A stretch of DNA of 64,000 bases. Source: Dichotomocladium elegans. Its lineage: Eukaryota > Mucoromycota > Mucoromycetes > Mucorales > Lichtheimiaceae. Positions 47,258-58,592 of this stretch are shown one piece after another; the first letter of the stretch is position 1, and each line of letters starts with the position of its first letter. The stretch lies in contig JAIXMN010000010.1 in NCBI GenBank assembly GCA_025716815.1, positions 744,001-808,000 on the forward strand, read 5' to 3'. Position numbers and translations under genes: made by a program. The notes beneath the pieces are model-generated. The model had not been told where the DNA came from. It did not search any database and saw only the letters and a list, made by a program, of their open reading frames with translations.

Positions 47258-50200
47258 ATGTTTGGAGACGATCTGAACGTAGATTCGATCTTTTCGGTTT
47301 TTGACGGCCAAGCTGCAGCTGTTGATGACCTCGATGACATAATCGAAGATGAAAATAACATCGAGACTACGGGCGATGCATCCGCCACCGCCGAGAAACG
47401 ACCCCGAGAAGAAGATCACACTTCAATTGATGCGTCTAAGCGACATCGATTAGAGGAACAGCCTGCGATCGTGGCTGATACTTTTGAAGAGGAGACGTCT
47501 CGCGAGGTCAAGAACATCGCCGGTCTTCAGAGCGCCCCTGCTACTGAGGACACCCAGATTACGTTGAGCCACCAGGTCTGCAAACGACCCTCGTTTAACA
47601 AAAGTCGAAAGCGTTACTCAGACATTTTGTTTTTTCCAGGTTCGCCATCAAGTAGCGGTGCCTCCTAATTATAATTACATCCCCATCCAGCAGCATGTAC
47701 CCCCAAAGGATCCTGCACGCACATACCCCTTCACTCTTGATCCGTTTCAGCGTGTGTCAGTGTCATCCATTGAGCGCAACGAATCTGTCTTGGTCTCAGC
47801 CCATACGTCGGCTGGTAAAACGGTGGTCGCCGAGTATGCAATTGCTCAATGCCTGAAGAATAAGCAGCGTGTGATCTATACCTCTCCGATCAAGGTCTGT
47901 ATCGTGCTAAAGGTATATCCTCTTGTGCACCTATTGAGTTTGTTCGACAATCTAGGCCTTGTCCAACCAAAAATACAGAGAATTTACAGAAGAATTTGGT
48001 GATGTCGGCTTGATGACAGGTGATATTACTATCAATCCACAGGCATCCTGCCTTGTGATGACAACCGAAATTTTGCGATCAATGCTCTACCGCGGTTCTG
48101 AGATCGTACGTGAGGTTGCTTGGGTTATTTATGATGAAATTCATTACATGAGAGATTCAGGCAAGTTGTTCGGAATGCCACTTATGTTGTATGCTTAGCA
48201 TTGACTTCCTATTATTCTGTAGAAAGAGGTGTCGTATGGGAGGAATCCATCATTTTGCTGCCACATGCTGTTCGCTATGTCTTCTTGTCCGCTACTATTC
48301 CCAACGCTATGGAATTCGCGGAATGGATTTGCAAAATTCACGAACAACCTTGCCACGTTGTGTACACTGATTTCCGTCCGACTCCTCTCCAACATTATTT
48401 GTTTCCGGCAGGTGGTGATGGTATCCACCTTGTTGTGGATGAAAAAAGCCGGTTCAAAGAAGACAATTTCAGACGCGCGATCGCTGCATTGTCGGATAAG
48501 CAAGGCGATGACCCCAACGGCATGAGTCGCAAAGGAAAGAAGGGAAATACCTACAAAGGAGGAAACAGCACCAGTGGACCGTCGGATATTTACCGTATCA
48601 TCAAAATGATCATGAATAAGAACTATCATCCTGTCATTGTCTTCAGTTTTTCGAAACGTGAGTGCGAAGCTAATGCTTTGCAGATGAGCAAGCTTGATTT
48701 CAACGACGGTAAGGAAGGGGATAATCAAACACTCACAAAGATATGGACCAAATTTGTAACGTATTCTCTGCAGAAAATGAGCATGAAATGGTCAATCAGG
48801 TGTTCACCAACGCCGTTTCGTCGCTCAATGAGGATGATCGCCAGCTTAAACAAATCCAGCAATTGCTCCCCTTGTTGCGCCGCGGTATTGGAATCCATCA
48901 TGGTGGTCTTTTGCCAATTATGAAGGAAACTATTGAGGTCCTCTTCCAGGAGAATTTGCTCAAAGTCTTGTTTGCTACCGAGACCTTTTCAATTGGTTTA
49001 AACATGCCTGCCAAGACAGTTGTTTTCACGAGTGTGCGAAAATTCGACGGCAAAGGTCAGCGATGGGTAAGTGTGTTGATTTAACCAGGAATTACGATTT
49101 AGAGGTTGAACTTTGGCTTTGGTTTTCAGGTGTCATCTGGAGAATATATCCAGATGTCAGGTCGTGCTGGTCGCCGAGGTCTCGATGAACGCGGTGTTGT
49201 CATTATGATGATTGATGAGAAGATGGATCCTGCCGCCGCCAAAGGCATGGTCAAGGGTGAATCAGATCGAATGAATTCTGCCTTTCATCTTAGTTACAAT
49301 ATGGTCCTCAATCTGTTGCGTGTCGAAGGCATCAGTCCTGAGTTTATGCTCGAACGCTGTTTCTATACCTTCCAAAATGACGCCAACATTCCTCAGTTTG
49401 AACGAGGTAAGGAGTAAAGGATTATCAAGTATCCAACAGGATAAGATGCTTACTGAGAAGTAACAGAGCTTGCGAAGCTGGAGCAAGAGCGCGATGCTAT
49501 TCATGTGGACAAAGAAGAGGAGATCCGTGGCTATTATGAATTGCGCAAGCTTATCGAAAACTATCGACAGGATATCAGAGACGTGATGAATCACCCGAGT
49601 TACTGCTTACCATTCCTGCAATCCGGACGTCTGGTGCAGATCAAACACCTAAATATGGAATTCGGTTGGGGTGTTGTGATAAAGTACACCCGGGCTAAGA
49701 CCTTCAAGAATCCGAACGATGTGGATGCTGGCACACCCAATTATATTGTGGATGTGCTTCTCTACTGCGACAAGGACAGTACGATGGCTAAAGATGCTGA
49801 AGGCCGAACAGTCGGTGTTAAGCCTGGAGACTTTGATAGCGGCAATGGCATACCGATGGTAAGTTACCATGTCAGTACAATGAAAGACGCAGTGCGATAT
49901 AACATTGAATGGATTTATGAAAGGTCGTCCCTGTTGCACTATCAACCTTCGAAAATATAAGCCACATCCGCTTGGTTATGCCCACTGAACTGAAGAGCCT
50001 TGACGCTCGGCGGTCCGTTTACAAATCAATTCGTCAAGTTCAGAAGAAGTTCCCAGATGGTATTCCCACACTGGATCCTGTCCAAAACATGAACATCAAG
50101 GATCCTGCTTTCCAAAAGTTATATGCTGTAAGTGTGAAAACGAATGCGTTTGACAGCTGATGCTTTAACGAGTATCATCCAGAAAATCAGCGTCTTGGAG

Positions 50201-51047
50201 AAACGACTAGAGGCCCATTCTCTTCATAACTCCCCTGAATTGACTGCGGTCTACGAGACGTATGCCAAGAAGATGGAACTAGCTGACAAGTGCAAAGAAT
50301 TGAAGCGTAAGATAACGGATGCGCAGTCCATTGTCCAACTCGGAGAACTCAAGGCCAGAAAACGTGTCATGCGCAGGTGAGCAAGAATATATTGCAAGAA
50401 TGGGAAGGGCTGCATTACTGATCATGGTGTACAATAGACTCGGCTTTACGTCGGCTGCGGATGTTGTTGAGATGAAGGGTCGCGTGGCCTGTGAGATCAG
50501 CACCGGCGACGAGCTCTTGCTGACGGAAATGATCTTTCAAAACGTGTTCAACGACCTTACGGTAGAACAGACCGTGGCGCTGCTGAGCTGTTTTGTCTTT
50601 GATGAACGAGTAAGTCTAACAATACTGCACGTTCTTTTCCTCTGGCCTAGGACTCACGTGTGTGGCTAGGTCGAGAATGCTACGCGCATGCAAGAAGAAC
50701 TGGCAGGACCACTGCGGCTGATGCAAGAAACCGCACGGCGAATTGCAAAAGTGGCCAAGGAATGCAAGATGGATATTGACGAAGAAGAATATGTGAAGAA
50801 GTTCAAGCCTGAACTAATGGATGTTGTATTTGCATGGTGCCAAGGAGCCAAGTTCTCTCAGATTTGCAAAATGACCGACGTGTACGAAGGCTCTTTGATT
50901 CGTATCTTCCGTCGTCTGGAAGAACTTCTGCGACAAATGTGCTCTGCTGCTCGAAGTATAGGCAACACTGATCTGGAGAACAAGCTTGCAGAGGGCATCA
51001 GCAAGATTCACAGAGATATTATTTTCGCAGCGTCGCTTTACCTCTAG
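47258..51047 (+). CDS. MTR4: ATP-dependent RNA helicase Mtr4, nuclear exosome cofactor
   Basis: Eleven exons (47258-47575, 47640-47894, 47956-48160, 48223-48708, 48774-49066, 49130-49406, 49467-49858, 49924-50127, 50183-50376, 50438-50609, 50670-51047) give 1057 aa. Mtr4 unwinds and feeds RNAs to the nuclear exosome, as part of TRAMP. An acidic N-terminal tail is followed by the Ski2-like core: Walker [10 protein letters not shown] (about residue 160), [14 protein letters not shown], the DEIH box (about 251), [13 protein letters not shown], then [16 protein letters not shown] and [15 protein letters not shown]. The arch/KOW region ([10 protein letters not shown]...) and the C-terminal helical bundle ending [11 protein letters not shown] are complete. 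Intron 3 (48161-48222) has a GC donor. It is distinguished from Ski2 by the arch region and short N-terminus. Confidence 0.96.
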
Positions 51048-51638
51048 ATATTTTTGATTCTTTGTTTTACAAGTACGCGACTTTTTTTTTTCCTTCGCAA
51101 CATAATCCCACTTGCCCTCTCTATTCATTTGTACATTATTTACAGCCTCAAAACATTCTCTGTAAATACAAGCCATAATGTTTCGATGCTTGTTTATACA
51201 TTACAGTGGCACAAGAGGTGATCCTCGCAAAATGGGGAAGGCTGCCATCCATCGCATACACTTTGTTAGTTATTATACTACTCTAATCAGCTCACAAAGG
51301 GTGGTAGATGCCATTTACCTCCGAGTATCGCAGCGGGCCATCATGTCCTGTTTGGGTAATGAGAGAAAAGCGGGAACAATAGGGATGCTTTAGCCCTAAT
51401 TGAGATATGCGACAGCTGCTGAAGCAAGGAAGAAGAGAAAGAATGAGTGAAAAAGAAAACTGAATAACGAACGTATGGCTGGGGTGGGAATAGTTTATTA
51501 GATATTGTCTCTATCTCTATCTCTCTTATTCGAATCATTGAGACGAACATGATGGGGGTGCCGCCTGCATCAATGTACTACGGTAGACCGTGTTGCGCGC
51601 TGCTATCTAGATCATATAGATAAGCAATAGCATTTTGT
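51048..51638. other. Intergenic, convergent 3' flanks, nothing recognised
   Basis: This separates the stops of MTR4 and the SSP411-like gene. A T-run lies at 51082-51091 and TCTCTA-type simple sequence at 51505-51526; no gene or RNA feature was found. Confidence 0.45.
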
Positions 51639-54600
51639 TTATTCCTTATCGGCAATCTTGATTCTAAGCTGTTCTGCGCTCACAATCGGCAGACCGCACG
51701 AAAAGTTTTCGCACACATAAGCCAAAGCATCGGGCTCCAAAGCAAGCTGCGCAATAACTGGATTCATCTTGGCTACAATGCCGTTCTTGTCCTTCGCACG
51801 CGCAACCAGCTTGTTTGGCATGAAATTCTCGGATACAACTTTGACGAACGGCTCGACCTTTGCGTCATCATGTCCTGTCAGTACAATCTATTAAAACCGT
51901 GTAAGTTCACTCCCATTCGAAACGCGCAACGAAGAAAATCAACATTTTTGTCTTGTACCTGCTTGATACCATTCACCATCAGCATAAACGACCTCAGAAG
52001 AGCCGGCATGGCGTGTGGAAATTGTGTAATGCTTGCACTAAAAGATCCGATGGTGCGTCGGGCCATGTTAACATATTCTTCTTGTTCCAGCAAGGTACCG
52101 AGCCGCACAAGATTACCGAGAGAAACGGCATTCCTGTTTAAAAAAGAAGAACGATAAACATCAGCATCCCCCGCCAGGGGTAATTGTCTCGTAAACTTAC
52201 GCGGAGGGCTCAGCCCCGTCTTGCTCTATCATAACATTATGCTTAGCAGACTTATTACTGCATTTGATAAATACGTTACCATCTTTTATCCGAACAAGCA
52301 CGTTCTTGTCGTTTTGTGCGACATTGAAAAACCCACCGTGCGTTTGGTCATAAAAGAGTTCATTTTGCTTCTGCTGCAGATCGTATGCCCAGCGAACCCA
52401 CTTCTCTTCAAACGTTGCTTGATAGAGATCCAACAGGCCCTGAATCATGAAGCTTTGATAAAGATATTGTCAAACCAGTCCCCTTTATAGCCATTTGTAG
52501 TATGAATAAACATGTCACTTACCAATAGTCATCGACGCATCCCGCAATGGTCGAAGGCCCCTCGCGATAGGTCCGCAGCAGAGAGTGATCGTTGGCATCA
52601 TACAGTTCCTTGTGAATAAAGTTGGCAGCATCAATCGCAAGATCCAGGGCACCTTGATCTCGGAAGGCTTGGCCAGCCACTGCCAATCCAGAGATCATCA
52701 AACCGTTCCAGGAAGTCAAGATCTTTCAAAACCTTGCTGTCAGACGATCAAGAACGACAACTACCGTCCGTACAACAAACTTTTCTACCTTGTCATCGCA
52801 ATGGGGTTTAGGTCGGCGTTCCTCTCTATAGTTCCAAAGCTTTTTTCTGGCATTGTCGATTACACTGGCTGTTTCTTCAACTGTGATGCCAAATTTGTTG
52901 GCTAAATCATCCAACGGCATATGTTCGGCCAGTACATTCTGTTTTTTTCCCCCAATGATGTTAGTCCAAAGCAGATAAAAAAAGCAGATAGGGAATATCC
53001 AGTAGCTGTCAATACCTGATTCTTAAGCTCTCCATGAGGGTCCAATGCCGGATTGACATTCCCATCATTTTTGACACCGTAGTATTGGCCAAAGATCTCA
53101 GCATCCCTGTCTCCCAAAATCCTTTTGAGGTCTTTAGCCTCCCAGACGTAGAACGCACCCTCTAATCCGTCATATATCGGGGGGTGCTTAGGACATAGTT
53201 TCAATACTATCTATGTGCGAATGGCGAACTCACCCAGCTTCTTGGACTTGTCATTTTCAGGATATGAATCCGCATCTTCAGCTGAATAGAATCCACCACC
53301 GGAATGCTGAAGATCACGAGAGACATAGCGGATAATATCCTTCGCGACATTTGCGTATCCGTCGTCCTTGGTTATTTGATAGGCCGTCACATACGAAGTG
53401 AGGAGCTAAGAAAAGGAAAACATCGATCAATAATGAATATGTTGATTTCTCTCGCTCTCTACCTGGGCTTGATCATAAAGCATCTTCTCGAAATGGGGAA
53501 CGTGCCAATATTTGTCGGTACTATACCTAGAAACCACATGTAAATCAGCACCTGTATACCACATATGCATATATAACCGACGCACCGATGGAAGCCGCTG
53601 CCGATGTGATCTATGGAGATATGTATCCCGGTGGGTGTGAGCCTAGCCTCGCCCTTCACAGTGCCTACGTCACCTTATTTGTTTACTTACCGCGAATACC
53701 GCCCATCGCAATTTTCTATGTATTTGCGATTGACAGAAAGCAATTCAGTAAAGAACACGTTTTTGGGTCTGATGTCTCGCTCTGCTTCGCTCCTCCTTAC
53801 CTTGAGAGAAAATAATGCCATCTCCAGTGCCGTTTGAGCATCCTTGGCATGCGTTTGATTGGTCTTGTTGTACCCATAAAAATCAAAAAGGAACTCAAGC
53901 TGGACCGGTGTCGGGAATTTGGGTGCATCCGTAAATCCTCCATGCTCGTGATCAAACGCCTTTTCGAAATGCTTATAGGTGGCATCTACCAAACCCTTGG
54001 GATTCAACAAGGACGCTGCGTCTTCAGTACCCGTAGATCGGGACTCGAAGTACTCCCGGAGCTGCCCCATATTTTTTTGGGCGTCATCTCTCAATTTATC
54101 TGGTGCTGCTTCCCAGATTTCAACAATACGTTCAAGCAGGGTGCGGAATCCCGGCGTACCATACTGGTCACCCGGCGGGAAGTAAGTCCCTCCAAAGAAG
54201 GGCTCAAGTTGCGGCGTCAGGAACGCAGAAAGCGGCCAGCCACCCCGTCCGCTTAGAAGCTGAACATATGTCATGTAGAGCTTATCGACTCCTGGGTTTT
54301 CCTCGCGATCCACTATAGATCAAAACAATAAGACTTTTTTTCGGAAACTGGTACCTCACCGCCCTCTCCCCTTTCAGCTCCGGGGGGGGGAAGAGTAGGC
54401 ACCACCATGCAGCGAGAAGCGGATATTACCTTTTATGTTTATGAAATGCTCGTTCATAAACTTGGCAGTTTCCTCATTCTGGAAAGACTCATGTTCCATA
54501 ACATGACACCAGCTAGCAACAAAACAGGCGGGCAATCAGCCCACAGCATGAGCATAGGCATAAGATACATCTTTGAACGTTTTAGGTGGTAAACTTACTG

Positions 54601-55211
54601 GCAAGTGCTATATCCAATGCTCAGAAAAATGGGCTTATTCTCAACCTTGGCCTTGCGGAAAGCCTCCTCGCCCCACGGATACCACTCGACCTATCATCTC
54701 GCTTGCATAAATTATCATCTTTCGCCGCCACTACAAGCCAAAGCAGTTTACTCACAGGGTTATGCGCTAGAAAACGAGCCAGTCAAACGCACAAGCATGT
54801 ATGAAAAGAGATGAAGTTAGGCCTATTTTCCAACACCTTTTGTCTTTTGAGTTAATATGCTGATTGAACGCTTTACCGTGTTGCTAACGGGAAATGAATA
54901 AAAGCATGAGATAAAACGGAAAATACAAGATATGCCTCCTTCGTTCTGACTCTCTTTACCAAAAGATAAGGACTTTTCTCCGAGGCAAGTCGATTGGTAT
55001 GCTTGAAGGTTTCAGCATATGTTTGGCGTGTCGTATGAATAAAGGCTTTGAGGTTTCCTGCTTCATACGGCCCCGCGGTCCGTGGTCGAATAACACACGA
55101 TCGCGATGGACCGGTATAAAGCGTAGTACCTCTAAGGATTCTACCATGTGTGCGTGCAGGTACCGAGCCAAGGCGTGCACTGCTTTTCATAAAAGATGCG
55201 ATGGCTCTCAT
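51639..55211 (-). CDS. SSP411/YyaL-type thioredoxin-fold protein (DUF255)
   Basis: Seventeen exons sum to 786 aa: 54960-55211, 54877-54883, 54756-54766, 54599-54690, 54430-54512, 53801-54312, 53691-53715, 53586-53610, 53463-53526, 53234-53405, 53016-53161, 52789-52938, 52523-52722, 52280-52452, 52201-52225, 51959-52133, 51639-51887. After a basic, possibly mitochondrial N-terminus comes the family core [29 protein letters not shown], interrupted by three introns, then the redox motif [12 protein letters not shown] (Cys at about 120 and 123), [14 protein letters not shown] and [13 protein letters not shown]. The remainder is an (alpha/alpha)6-barrel-like body ([28 protein letters not shown]). 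The human relative is SPATA20. Biochemical role is not established. Exons of 7 and 11 nt are exceptional. Confidence 0.9.
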
Positions 55212-55589
55212 TGTAAGAATGACAATTGACTCGCAAGAAAGCAGGAAATGCAAAGAGGGTCCTATGCGTGTTTTCTTTTAGCGTGGACTTTAGCTCCCGT
55301 AAGTCCGCTTTTCTTGGGTCCTTTAATGACTTGAATGGCGCGTATCTGAAACCCGATAAGTAGCATTTGCTTTAGTGCATTCCAACGGTTTCAGACCCAA
55401 ATTTTTTTGCTGTTCCTCCCTCCAACAAAGCTGTCCTATTTATTAAAAACAGAACTGTCATGTTGACTTTTATCACAAGCTGATAACGAGGTCTTCTTGC
55501 TCGAGCTTATGCATGCCGAGGATATTGCCGTCAACGTCTTTTCCATCACTATTTCGCAGATAAGTCCATCTATGGCGAAGGTCATATCA

Positions 55590-56110
55590 AAACGTAGTTT
55601 TCGAATGAGCTGCAGCCTATTCTGGCGCATCCTCAGTGATATGAAGCGGCATGACCAGAACTTCATCCAGAAAATGGACGCGGCACAAGAGCCTGGTTTG
55701 TCGCAACTTTGCGCAGGCTTACCTACCACTGATCTTCAGATTCTATGGGCAAATGCGCCCGAACCGGGGAAAGCATCGCCCACGAATACCTCATGAAGTT
55801 CTGTCGTGCGGCGATCGAGATGTAATGAGGCCGAGTACCTGAGACGCCGCAGCGGGGACGACGCCAAGTGTCACATGGTTGCTGGTAAGGGATGTAGTTT
55901 CTCCAACAGTTGGTGAGACTGTGGAAGAAGGGCGATGCCAGCGAACATCATGAAGGTACGTGTGCTTCTACACAACTTAATTGTTACAAGATCAGAGGCA
56001 TGAGGATGAGATGGGTAATATTGAAGTTGGCGGGCATATCACCACATACCGACTTCGGAAGTAATGTATATTGCTCATTTTCTCCAAGTCCTCATTCTAT
56101 TTCAGGGTAT
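55590..56110 (+). pseudogene. PIF/Harbinger transposase relic 2
   Basis: Starts with the Harbinger N-terminal pattern RSFRMSCSLFWRILSDMKRH then DQNFIQKMDAAQEPGLSQL, runs into a decayed KFCRA-AI region near 55800, then jumps to a C-terminal piece (55970-56050) that matches relic 1 near 38190-38260. A large internal part with the catalytic residues is missing. The frame may begin as early as 55497. Confidence 0.7.
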
Positions 56111-57656
56111 TGAAAAGCGTTGACTGCTACACATCGCGCAGTTGCCGAAAGGTACTCTTAATCTGGGAAGACGCGGTATGAGAAAGCGGGTGTATACCAG
56201 TGTGGTCAATCGACGGGAGGGGGGACATCGCGTCCATTTTTGACACTGGTGATACACGAATTTCCCTTATTCTGGAGACTAGCCTTCAGCCTCTTTCGCC
56301 CATCCGTTGACTGAGCCCAAATGATCTTACAATTGGGTCTGAGGTGGATACTCGATGCATCTAGTTGAAAAAAGATGTCATTAATAAACGCATTAAACAT
56401 ACTGTACTTTTGAGCCTATCGGAGCAAAACGCGATAGGCATTATATATAAAAATAAGGATCGATATTGTTATGCGACTTTCTTTTTTGTATTTTGAACGA
56501 CAATAGTTAACTTGTACGCGAAATTTATTTTGGAAAATAAAGTTCCTCAAAGTGGCTACCAGACAAGGGAGTACTGAAATCTCTGTTTGTGATGTCCACT
56601 GCTTAAAAAAAAGGGGGGTGAAGGGTTAATTCTGCCATGCGTGTTCAGACATACCCTGGTTTCCTGCAGCTGGCAACTGTGACCCAGTCTTTAGCAAACC
56701 TTAACCTTCTTGGGTGGCTGAGCAGCATTCTATTATACAGACACACCCGGTGTTGGGTAGCTACCATCACTTCATACATTTCGAGAAATGGCACTGTCAA
56801 ATTTAGTAGAATGGCACATACGCGATGGACGCGTTTGGTCGATCCGCGTCTGTGCGTTACCTGCACCAAGTACAATGCGTAAGATAGATCTTTTCAAAAG
56901 CCGCAGAAGGTGCGGAGGCAAGGGCAAAATATACTTTTATTTTCAATCAAGTTTGTGACATGAGATCATGAATATCATGGCATCAGTATCTAGTATTTGC
57001 GGTTCAGTAGAGGCAATTTATGCGCGTAATAAGCCGAGCCGTTTGCGTGTGTGCCAATGAACATACCATGAAATGATGATGTCAGCAGGTCGAGCCTATT
57101 TGCTGCCACACAGCAGGCTGTATTGCTTAAATGATGCTCGCTTCCCGCCCGGCTCACCTATAGGACGCCTCCCCTCCATTCATTGAATGGAGAGTGGCCC
57201 AAGTATCTGGCTTATCGCATCGTAACCCTGTGATTACAGGGCTGGAAAGTTGTCTAGGGGACCGCATGAGTCACCCTTTGTTAGCAATTTACTGTACTCG
57301 TGATCTCTTGAACCTTCTGCTAAGCATTCCTATTTGTTCATTATTAACAAAGAAATCATGAGCCCTCATACTGCGATTTTCTTGAAATAGTGTTTAAATC
57401 ATCTTCACCTGCCAACAGGTTACCAGCGAAAAAGTTCCACCAGCAGTGTCTGCCTTCATCAAGCAGCACGTCGAGCACCATATGACTTGGATCAATATCA
57501 AGCATATGTTACTGATGAGTGAAGTTCCATCCCAAGGACAGTACAGTATAGTATTTACACAATGAATACCGTCCTGCGTTGGAACTCCCGTTTATCCTCA
57601 TCAAGGGAGAAAAGCCTTTGTTTGTGGGATGTGAACATGGTGGCTGAAGATGTTCC
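56111..57656. other. Intergenic, no gene supported
   Basis: Short frames only (for example near 56637-56882 on both strands). No repeat or RNA gene was recognised. Confidence 0.4.
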
Positions 57657-57658
57657 TA

Positions 57659-57799
57659 CGATGGCCACCCAATATAATGATATTTCGCTACAGCGATACG
57701 CTTTCACGGAACCATATTGACCGGGCAGTGCTTCTTCCAACTCGTTATAGCGATATGATTGATGGGAACCAAGAGTTTCACTATAACGGGCGGCCACTG
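57659..57799 (-). mobile_element. MITE-like TIR element, copy 3 (TA target duplication)
   Basis: A 141-bp element with TA on both sides (57657-57658, 57800-57801). The right end CACTATAACGGGCGGCCACTG is identical to copy 1; the left end (CGATGGCCACCC) has diverged. The core matches copies 1 and 2 in reverse orientation (ACCATATTGACCGGGCAG). Confidence 0.8.
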
Positions 57800-57801
57800 T
57801 A

Positions 57802-58592
57802 TTAGCAAAGCACGTAATGAGAAGTCATCGAAGCACATAAGAAACACACAGCCCCTCGCTGCTGACAATGATGCGTTCTGAGACACGCAATGATTTCGAT
57901 GGCTCTCTTGATGTCAGGATAACGAGGACTTAGCCAGCAAGACACAATGCAAAATCATTTGCGATGTCACGCAATTTCATAGGCTACTGCACTGGTAAGC
58001 TATATTCATATTCCACGAACAAAAAAGTTCCACTGCTGAATATACATCACCTTTGCTGCAGTCCTGGCCCACGCAGCTATTCATGATTGGCTATTTACTC
58101 GGCCAGCGCACATAAAAACTATGTACAGTATACCCGAATCCACGTATCATAGACGCATGTTAGCTATGAGGTTAGATTCCGGCTCTTCCTCCCCTCCGCT
58201 TTCGGACCGCCTGCTCCATTTCCTGAGGACAACAGGTCAAGGCTGCTTGGGACCAAACACATCCCTCACCATCACATGGCAAAACACGTCCGCGAGCGAA
58301 GGACACTGCGCCAGTTAAGTCGTACAGCAAACACAACGATTGTATAAGTGCAGGATGTTATGTGCTTCTCTGGAGATAGTCAGTAATATGCTATAGAACG
58401 CAGGCTATGTGTGGCGGTGAACGCGGATACAATAGTAGAAGTAGCAAGGCACATTTAGCCGAGAAAAATCCAATAGTTAGTTGGCCGCCATATGGGGACG
58501 ATATTATTGTAATAATGATACTAATACTAATGTTGATAATAATAAAATGGGCTGAAAAAGTGAATGCATGTGTTTCTAAGTACAAGAGACGA
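57802..58592. other. Intergenic 3' flank of the WD40 gene
   Basis: No gene seen. An ATA/ATT-rich simple-sequence run occupies about 58500-58550. Confidence 0.45.
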
